Translations under genes and position numbers: made by a program
Shown here: positions 58,426 to 64,000 of the stretch, piece after piece
Numbering within the stretch: the stretch's first letter is position 1
How the letters are laid out: every line of letters begins with the position of its first letter
NCBI RefSeq assembly: GCF_003286125.1
Contig: NZ_QMED01000001.1
Location: 248,001-312,000 of the forward strand
Direction: 5' to 3'
Source: Algibacillus agarilyticus
GTDB taxonomy: Bacteria > Pseudomonadota > Gammaproteobacteria > Enterobacterales > Alteromonadaceae
DNA length: 64,000 nt
The notes under the pieces: model-generated
The model's input: the letters and a program-made list of their open reading frames with translations, nothing else
The model's database searches: none
Told to the model about the DNA's origin: nothing

Positions 58426-59163
58426 TTGCTAACTTATGTTGAAGATGCATTTAATGGGGTTATTATATCAACCGCATTAACCGATTTAGATGCACCCACT
58501 TTTTCACTTACGCTTAAAGATATTATTGACGAAATAACCGGCCTTAAAAAACAATTAGCCTGGCTAACGTTAACACATGAGCAAGCACAGTATATTCCCA
58601 TTGCGACTGCATTAGGTTTTGTTTTTCATAACTGCTTAGAACATGAAATCACTCTTATTTTACGCTTAAAAGCCGATGCTTACGCGCCTTTTGTGCCCAC
58701 TCATTCTATTGGCGCTGGCGCATTGGTGATTAATGAACAACAAGTTTTAGTTGTTAAAGATGCAGCGCAAGAAAGCTCAGGCTTTAAATTACCCGGCGGC
58801 CACGTTGAATTAAATGAAGATATTAGCGAAGCGGCCGTGCGAGAAACATTTGAAGAAACCGGCATAAAAACAGAATTTGAGTCGATTATCGGTTTAGGTT
58901 GCCGACACCAATACCGCTTCGGCAAATCAAATATCTATTTTATTTGTAAACTAAAACCCACATCGCATGACATTGTTATTTCAGACCCGAAAGAAATTTT
59001 AGCCGCAGAATGGGTCGATATAGCGGTATTTTTAGCGGATGAAAATAATAGCCCATTTAATAAAATGATTATAAGTTCGTTATCCGACACTAAAGGGTTA
59101 TTGCATTCACAGTTTAACTTGGCTAATAGCAATAAACGTGAAGTATTTTTGGGTCAACAATAA
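58426..59163 (+). CDS. Nudix hydrolase with N-terminal pre-Nudix domain
   Basis: Hydrolase acting on a nucleoside-diphosphate-linked compound, 245 residues. The Nudix box GGHVELNEDISEAAVRETFEETGI (residues about 125-148; split here by its key residues GX5EX7REXXEEXG) is intact. The first 95 residues resemble the small NUDT6-type pre-Nudix region (LDAPTFSLTLKDIIDEITGL; YIPIATALGFVFHNCLEHE). The start is a TTG at 58426, with AAGAG about 9 bases upstream; no in-frame ATG lies in the first 200 residues, so a non-ATG start is required. The gene stands alone; substrate unknown. Confidence 0.82.
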   Translation: MLTYVEDAFNGVIISTALTDLDAPTFSLTLKDIIDEITGLKKQLAWLTLTHEQAQYIPIATALGFVFHNCLEHEITLILRLKADAYAPFVPTHSIGAGALVINEQQVLVVKDAAQESSGFKLPGGHVELNEDISEAAVRETFEETGIKTEFESIIGLGCRHQYRFGKSNIYFICKLKPTSHDIVISDPKEILAAEWVDIAVFLADENNSPFNKMIISSLSDTKGLLHSQFNLANSNKREVFLGQQ

Positions 59164-59170
59164 GAAGAAT

Positions 59171-59197
59171 ATTGCTCTGTGTTTAACACAGAGCAAT
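59171..59197. terminator. Perfect hairpin between convergent genes
   Basis: ATTGCTCTGTGTT (59171-59183) and AACACAGAGCAAT (59185-59197) are perfect complements. It lies between the Nudix gene and the convergent protease gene. No long T-run follows on either strand, so termination is plausible but not certain. Confidence 0.55.
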
Positions 59198-59217
59198 AAA
59201 TAATGATTCGGTGTTAT

Positions 59218-59670
59218 TTAGGCTTCACTGTCGATTTCTGAATCACTATTATTAAGAATATAGTTTTGTGATGGGTCGACTAACACTTTATCGCCCATGC
59301 CTTCGCGCCCTAATAACATTAAATAACTCATATCTGAACGGTCTGTTAATGTTATTTCGATAGGCCAAGCTTGCCCACCCATTTTAATCGATGTTTGAAT
59401 AACATAACGTTGTTGCGATGTGCCATTTGAAGATTTAACTCTTCGAATATCATGTAATTTAGCTTCGCACTGAGTAACGGTATCAACATTATAAAAATCG
59501 GGGTGGATATCAAATCGAACCCAAGGCTTACCAGCCCTTTTAAAACGCTTTAAATTATCAACATGTAACGAAGACGTTTGCGCGCCAGTATCAATTCTAA
59601 TTTGTAACTCAGTGATATTAATATCGGGTAAATCACAAATCTCAAGCGCACCAATGATCATTTTTTCCAT
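59218..59670 (-). CDS. RimK-associated retropepsin-like protease (Zn_protease family, PF05618-type)
   Basis: Cytosolic protein of 150 residues. It has LQIRIDTGAQTSSLHVDNLK (DTGA motif at about residue 27) and IEITLTDRSDMSYLMLLGRE, which match the family named putative ATP-dependent zinc protease, now seen as retropepsin-like. The C-terminus LVDPSQNYIL also fits. It is the last gene of the rimK / aspartoacylase-like / protease set, a combination known in many gammaproteobacteria; the purpose of the protease is unknown, possibly trimming of glutamylated proteins (inference). Confidence 0.85.
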   Translation of the reverse strand: MEKMIIGALEICDLPDINITELQIRIDTGAQTSSLHVDNLKRFKRAGKPWVRFDIHPDFYNVDTVTQCEAKLHDIRRVKSSNGTSQQRYVIQTSIKMGGQAWPIEITLTDRSDMSYLMLLGREGMGDKVLVDPSQNYILNNSDSEIDSEA

Positions 59671-59755
59671 CTGCTATTTCTCTTAAAATATCGGTTTGAT
59701 AAAACCTTGTGCTCGCGCCACAAAAAGGTGAAAGCACAAAGCAAGCAACAGGCTT

Positions 59756-60781
59756 TTATTTAGTTGCTTCATCGGGTAACAAGGTATCTTGCATTCGCTC
59801 TATATTTTCAACAATCTCTTCATCCGCTTCTGAAAAGTATGCAATATGAAATAATGCATCACCTTCTTGCGCCAGTGGAATATTTTGCTTACCGATAATA
59901 ATGCCAGAGCGATTCGCTTTAACCGTATCAAAAATTTCACCTAACGGACTACCAATATTCGCTAGGGGTTCACCCTTATTAACTTGATCGCCTAGGTGTT
60001 TTAAGTCATTAACGATGCCACTACAGTTAGCCCGTGTCCATGCGCTGGTATTCGCAATAAAAGGGATCACTTTTTGCTTGCGTGTTTTAGCTCTAGCCGC
60101 GGTTAAACCAAGGTAAGCCAACACATTTGTAATACCTTTTAAACCCGCACGAATAGATAACTCATCAAAACGTAACGCTTGGCCTGCTTCATATAGTAAT
60201 ATTTTGGTACCCGATTCAACCGCAGCTTGACGTAATGAACCATCACGTAAATTTGAGTTTAATAAAACCGGTACACCAAAGGCTTCAGCTAAGTTAAGCG
60301 TCTCTTCATCTTTTAAATTGGCGCGCACTTGCGGCAAGTTTGAACGATGAATAGCACCCGTATGTAAATCAATGCCGTAATCACAGTGTGCAACAATTTC
60401 ATTCAAAAACTTATGCGCCACGATGCCAGCAAGCGATCCCTTCGCCGAACCAGGAAAACAACGATTTAAGTCACGGCGGTCGGGCATGTATCGGCTTTGA
60501 TTAAGTACACCATAAACATTAACCATAGGAACTAAAATAAGCGTACCCCGAATAACTTTAAGCGTTTTAAGCTTAACCAAGCGACGTATAATTTCAATAC
60601 CGTTTAATTCATCACCATGAACGGCAGCTGAAACAAAAACCGTTGGCCCTTCTCTTTTACCGCGTATAACATGCACAGGCATACTCATATCGGTATCGGT
60701 ATATAATCTAACAAGCGGTAAATCGATCTCTACCACGGTTCCCGGTAAAACAGTAACACCGCCAATGACGATCTCTTTCAT
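59756..60781 (-). CDS. Succinylglutamate desuccinylase/aspartoacylase-family protein
   Basis: Zinc amidohydrolase-like protein of 341 residues. N-terminal lead, then the zinc site AAVHGDELNGIEIIRRL (H and E; about 53-60), the RDLNRCFPGSAKGSLAG segment (substrate Arg/Asn) and YGIDLHTGAIHRSNLPQV (third ligand His). A C-terminal lipoyl-like/beta-barrel extension (about 230-341) follows with VNKGEPLANIGSPLGEIFD. It lies 6 bp after rimK and 85 bp before the protease gene. It may act on poly-glutamyl or N-acyl products of RimK, by inference. Confidence 0.88.
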   Translation of the reverse strand: MKEIVIGGVTVLPGTVVEIDLPLVRLYTDTDMSMPVHVIRGKREGPTVFVSAAVHGDELNGIEIIRRLVKLKTLKVIRGTLILVPMVNVYGVLNQSRYMPDRRDLNRCFPGSAKGSLAGIVAHKFLNEIVAHCDYGIDLHTGAIHRSNLPQVRANLKDEETLNLAEAFGVPVLLNSNLRDGSLRQAAVESGTKILLYEAGQALRFDELSIRAGLKGITNVLAYLGLTAARAKTRKQKVIPFIANTSAWTRANCSGIVNDLKHLGDQVNKGEPLANIGSPLGEIFDTVKANRSGIIIGKQNIPLAQEGDALFHIAYFSEADEEIVENIERMQDTLLPDEATK

Positions 60782-60787
60782 TATTAA

Positions 60788-61693
60788 TTAACCTTGACCA
60801 CGAGTTCTAGTGTTGTTTGGTTTTGCATTAGTTTCAATGAATTCCATAACCATGGTTGCCACATCTTTGTTAGTCGCAACTTCAATGCCTTCTAATCCAG
60901 GTGAAGAGTTTACTTCCATCACGACTGGGCCATTTTTAGATTGTAAAATATCAACGCCGCATACGTTTAAACCCATGACCTTTGCGGCATTAACGGCAGT
61001 CGCACGCTCTTCTTTAGTTAATCTCACTAATGTAGCTGAGCCACCACGGTGTAAGTTAGAACGAAACTCGCCTTCAGCGCCTTGTCGTTTCATTGCGGCT
61101 ACAACTTTATTGCCAACAACAAAACAACGGATATCAGCACCACCCGCTTCTTTAATAAACTCTTGTACTAAAATATTGGCATTCAACCCCATGAAAGCTT
61201 CAACAATGCTTTCTGCGGCTTTATCTGTATCGGCTAAAACCACGCCAATACCTTGTGTGCCTTCAAGTAATTTGATAACAACAGGTGCGCCACCCACATT
61301 TTTGATTAAGTCTTTAATGTTATCTGGGCGGTTAGCAAACCCCGTGCGTGGCAAACCAACACCTTTACGTGAAAGTAATTGCAACGAACGTAATTTATCA
61401 CGTGAGCGACTAATGGCGACCGATTCGTTCACCGAGAACGTGCCCATCACTTCAAATTGACGTACAACAGACGTGCCATAAAAAGTAATTGACGCGCCAA
61501 TTCTTGGAATAACCGCATCGTAGTATTCAAGCTCTTTGCCTTTATAACGTACTGTCGGTCGGCTTTTTGTGATATCCATATAACAATGTAATGTATCAAT
61601 AACATCGACTTGGTGACCGCGGGCTTCGCCTGCTTCTTTTAATCGGCGAGTCGAATATAAACGAGGATTGCGCGACAAGATGGCAATTTTCAT
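60788..61693 (-). CDS. rimK: Ribosomal S6 / glutamate ligase RimK
   Basis: ATP-grasp ligase adding glutamates to the C-terminus of ribosomal protein S6 and making poly-alpha-glutamate. The 301 residues match E. coli Rim[121 protein letters not shown] and [15 protein letters not shown] (metal-binding Glu/Asn). It is the first gene of the three-gene set. The upstream 469 bp are AT-rich without an obvious gene. Confidence 0.95.
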   Translation of the reverse strand: MKIAILSRNPRLYSTRRLKEAGEARGHQVDVIDTLHCYMDITKSRPTVRYKGKELEYYDAVIPRIGASITFYGTSVVRQFEVMGTFSVNESVAISRSRDKLRSLQLLSRKGVGLPRTGFANRPDNIKDLIKNVGGAPVVIKLLEGTQGIGVVLADTDKAAESIVEAFMGLNANILVQEFIKEAGGADIRCFVVGNKVVAAMKRQGAEGEFRSNLHRGGSATLVRLTKEERATAVNAAKVMGLNVCGVDILQSKNGPVVMEVNSSPGLEGIEVATNKDVATMVMEFIETNAKPNNTRTRGQG

Positions 61694-62162
61694 AATGTTC
61701 CTAGGGTAATTTTATTTAGTTATGATTAACCGTTTTTGATGGTTTAACCATAAGCGATGAACCTCATATCAGCCACTTAATACAAAAAATAAGTTTTATT
61801 TGCTTTTGTTTAAAAATTTATTTTTAGGTATTAAAACAATAACTGAACATCAAAAATATAATTAACGCACCACAAAACATGAGTCTAGATTAACCAAAAA
61901 ACGCAATTATTGAGAAGCGATAAATTTTTTGCCTTTATATATGAGTTTTATCAAAACACATAATTTTATTTATCTATTTAACAAAATAATTTAGTTAATC
62001 ATTTATCTAACTAAAAGCATTCAAATTATCCAATTGTGATTTTATTGTTTAGCACTATTAATTGTTCCAACATGGGTCACGATTTACGGTTATACTCAGT
62101 TATATACTCATGTTACATGGGCATGATGATTTATTTTTACTCAGTAATTAATTGGCTATCGT
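61694..62162. other. Intergenic stretch between rimK and the acetylxylan-esterase-like gene, 469 bp
   Basis: Strongly AT-rich divergent promoter region for rimK (minus) and the esterase gene (plus). No gene, terminator or strong repeat was recognised by eye. Confidence 0.5.
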
Positions 62163-63122
62163 ATGCAGAAATTGGACACGTTATATAAAGCAGAGCATCG
62201 TTATTCTTTGCAGCAACTGCTCGCGATAAAAACACCTTGTGCGCCTGATGATTTCGATTCGTTCTGGCAAAATATTTACGCCGAATGTTTAAATACCCAC
62301 CCCAAGCCAACATTGCACGATACCGGTGAAATACACAAAAACTGGCGGGTTTTTAAATTGTACTACCAAACTACAGACCAACTTAAAATTGGAGGTTGGT
62401 TGTTAGTGCCACAAGATAAAGCGCCAACACGTGGTTTTATTGCAGGTCATGGTTACGGCGGCATTAACGAACCCGATTTTAATTTGCCATTTGATGATGC
62501 CGCGATACTGTTTCCTTGTTGCCGTGGAATTAGCCAAAGCCCAAATCCACCCATCTCTAATAACCCGCAATGGCATGTAATTCATGATATTGACAAAAAA
62601 GATCGGTATATTATGCGGGGCTGCGTTGAAGACATTTGGCTTGCGGTTAGTAGTATGTTGTGTTTTTTTCCTTATTTAGCCGGAAAATTAGGTTATGTCG
62701 GCATCAGTTTTAGTGGTGGTCTTGGCGCGATAGCCATGGCTTATGAAAAAAGAGTCGCTCGTGCACATTTTAATGTGCCTAGTTTTGGCGATCACCGTTT
62801 GAGGCTTCGACTTCCTACTTGGGGTTCGGGCCTAGCTGTGCAAGGCTTTTTTAAGCGTTACCCAAAAACAACATTAAACACATTACGTTATTATGATGCC
62901 GCTAATGCGGCTGAACGCATTGTAATCCCCACGCATTGTGCGTTAGCATTACAAGATCCCGTCGTCACTCCGCCTGGGCAATTTGCCATTTATAATGCGT
63001 TGAAGTGCGATAAACATTTGTATGTGCTTGAAGCAGGTCACTCTGAGTACCCTAGCCAAGAACAACAAAAACAGGAATTAAAGCAAGAGCTAATTAACTT
63101 TTTTAGCCCCTTACTCGAATAA
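62163..63122 (+). CDS. Acetylxylan esterase-like (AXE1 family) alpha/beta hydrolase
   Basis: Cytosolic carbohydrate esterase-like hydrolase of 319 residues. The N-terminus (CAPDDFDSFWQNIYAECL) and IGGWLLVPQDKAPTRGFIAG fit the AXE1 family. The oxyanion and nucleophile regions are AGHGYGGINEPDF and YVGISFSGGLGAIAMAYE (nucleophile Ser in GISFSGG, about residue 186); the Asp is in ALALQDPVVTPPGQ and the His in LEAGHSEYPSQE. There is no signal peptide. It is followed 5 bp later by another esterase. Deacetylation of a sugar or a related ester is inferred. Confidence 0.8.
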   Translation: MQKLDTLYKAEHRYSLQQLLAIKTPCAPDDFDSFWQNIYAECLNTHPKPTLHDTGEIHKNWRVFKLYYQTTDQLKIGGWLLVPQDKAPTRGFIAGHGYGGINEPDFNLPFDDAAILFPCCRGISQSPNPPISNNPQWHVIHDIDKKDRYIMRGCVEDIWLAVSSMLCFFPYLAGKLGYVGISFSGGLGAIAMAYEKRVARAHFNVPSFGDHRLRLRLPTWGSGLAVQGFFKRYPKTTLNTLRYYDAANAAERIVIPTHCALALQDPVVTPPGQFAIYNALKCDKHLYVLEAGHSEYPSQEQQKQELKQELINFFSPLLE

Positions 63123-63127
63123 AAATA

Positions 63128-63856
63128 ATGAAAAGAGAATATCATAAGTGGTGGAGCCACAGTTTACAAAGAGATATGGAAATACTCGTCTTTGGGCATG
63201 CGGGTGCTAAAGTACTTGTTTTTCCTACCCGCGGTGGTCGTTTTTATGAATACGAAAACCTGCGTATGGTTGACAAGCTAAAAGATAAAATAGAAGCAGG
63301 TCAAATGCAGCTATTTTGCATTGATAGTGTGGATGCCGAAAGCTTTTATTGTTTTTGGGCTCACCCTGCTGGGCGCATTGAGCGACATCAAAAATATGAA
63401 CGTTATGTTATTGATGAAGTATTACCCTTCATGGACGGAATGAACGATCACGACTGCACCATCAGCCATGGTTGTAGCCTCGGGGCTTTTCATGCCGCTA
63501 ACATCGCATTCAGGCACCCTGAAAAGTTTAAAAAGTTGTGTGTGTTTAGCGGTCGTTATGATTTAACTTTACAGGTTGAACACTTCTCGGATCTGCTCGA
63601 TGGCTATTATGATGAAAACGTCTACTTTAATACCCCAACTCACTTTTTACCCAACTTAAGTTGCGAATCTGCGTTATCGAATTTACGCAATATGGATATT
63701 GTTATCGTGATCGGAGCGGAAGATCCTTTTCTTAATAATAATCATCATTTAAGTGAGATATTGCATGCAAAAGGCGTTAACCATCAGCTTCATGTTTGGG
63801 GAGAGCGAGCACACCGTGGGTATTATTGGCGGCGCATGGTGCCTATGTATTTATAA
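63128..63856 (+). CDS. Esterase family protein (PF00756-like)
   Basis: Predicted alpha/beta hydrolase of 242 residues resembling the esterase D/antigen 85 group. Key blocks are KVLVFPTRGGRFYEYENLRM, LFCIDSVDAESFYCFWAHPA and the nucleophile elbow SHGCSLGAFHAANIAFRHPE (Ser in GCSLG, about residue 119), with the Asp in IVIGAEDPFLN and the His near VWGERAHRGYYW. No signal peptide. It follows the AXE1-like gene by 5 bp and is likely its operon partner. A terminator follows 24 bp past the stop. Confidence 0.82.
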   Translation: MKREYHKWWSHSLQRDMEILVFGHAGAKVLVFPTRGGRFYEYENLRMVDKLKDKIEAGQMQLFCIDSVDAESFYCFWAHPAGRIERHQKYERYVIDEVLPFMDGMNDHDCTISHGCSLGAFHAANIAFRHPEKFKKLCVFSGRYDLTLQVEHFSDLLDGYYDENVYFNTPTHFLPNLSCESALSNLRNMDIVIVIGAEDPFLNNNHHLSEILHAKGVNHQLHVWGERAHRGYYWRRMVPMYL

Positions 63857-63880
63857 ATTTTATTATTTTTAAGCAATAAA

Positions 63881-63909
63881 AAAACCGGTATCAACATACC
63901 GGTTTTTTT
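63881..63909 (+). terminator. Rho-independent terminator after the esterase pair
   Basis: AAAACCGGTAT (63881-63891) and ATACCGGTTTT (63896-63906) form an 11-bp stem with a 4-base loop, ending in a T-run. Confidence 0.9.
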
Positions 63910-63967
63910 GTACTCAATTGAAATTGAGTTAAGTGAATATAAGTCTATTCATCAGAAAAGCGTGTTA

Positions 63968-64000
63968 TATAGTCTTCTCGCTCAGGTTTTATGGTTCATT
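63968..64000 (+). repeat. MITE-like dispersed repeat, copy E (cut by window end)
   Basis: TATAGTCTTCTCGCTCAGG and the following bases match the left end of copies A and C exactly as far as the window goes (33 bp). Orientation is as copies A and C. Confidence 0.85.

Noticed and set aside
60810-61460. 216-codon plus-strand ORF opposite rimK
   Set aside because: It is a shadow of rimK, whose minus frame matches the known protein along its full length.

Overview
The window reads as chromosome of a marine, polysaccharide-degrading gammaproteobacterium of the Alteromonadales (Alteromonadaceae; Catenovulum-like by general appearance, not provable here). The basis is a flgNMA/cheVR flagellar block of the Vibrio/Shewanella type, a Pds 'dedicated sortase' two-component pair, the ygfB-pepP-ubiH-ubiI block next to 6S RNA, a secreted GH16 agarase-type enzyme with a GlyGly-CTERM tail, and AT-rich DNA. 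No tRNA, rRNA, CRISPR array, complete IS or prophage is visible.

Layout. 1-3043: chemotaxis and flagellar genes (cheR partial, cheV, flgA, flgM, flgN). 3318-9254: a CPA-type antiporter and a run of minus-strand housekeeping genes (2OG-Fe(II) oxygenase, yheU-like, rraB, plsC, a lipoprotein, trmN). 9513-12984: fadIJ beta-oxidation operon with FadR-like and PsrA-like operator candidates upstream. 13302-20380: a six-gene MoxR/Bat operon. 20381-28850: small basic and RHH-like ORFs, ygiF/ygiM pair, yegD, gph, avtA, a periplasmic solute-binding-like protein. 28999-32890: pdsS, pdsR, pdsO, without a visible sortase or sortase target. 33093-37604: exported hydrolases (retropepsin-like, Bax-like, S41, alpha/beta). 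38009-39886: GH16-CBM6 agarase-like protein with a long DPTP linker. 40355-47418: ybiT, rlmJ, ubiI, ubiH, pepP, ygfB, followed by 6S RNA. 48032-52879: a very large secreted fusion joining a GH26-like domain, Ig-like and repeated binding-like modules, and a C-terminal di-haem c-type oxidoreductase. 53305-58240: a four-gene cluster of a coiled-coil protein, a membrane OmpA-domain protein, a Rab-like small GTPase and a PAS-GGDEF-EAL protein. 58426-63856: Nudix hydrolase, the rimK / aspartoacylase-like / retropepsin-like protease operon, and two alpha/beta esterases.

A dispersed MITE-like repeat (TATAGTC...GACTATA, 176-319 bp) occurs five times, always between genes and in both orientations. The copies share modules and differ by block deletions and by a 47-bp tandem duplication.

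The two strongest candidates for undescribed biology are the GH26-like/di-haem fusion, which suggests coupling of polysaccharide binding or cleavage to extracellular redox chemistry and has a LacI-type operator candidate upstream, and the Rab-like GTPase/OmpA/c-di-GMP cluster, in which the GTPase lacks the usual catalytic Gln. The sortase-less Pds locus is the third. Functions are inferred from motifs and remembered family sequences; no searches were run.
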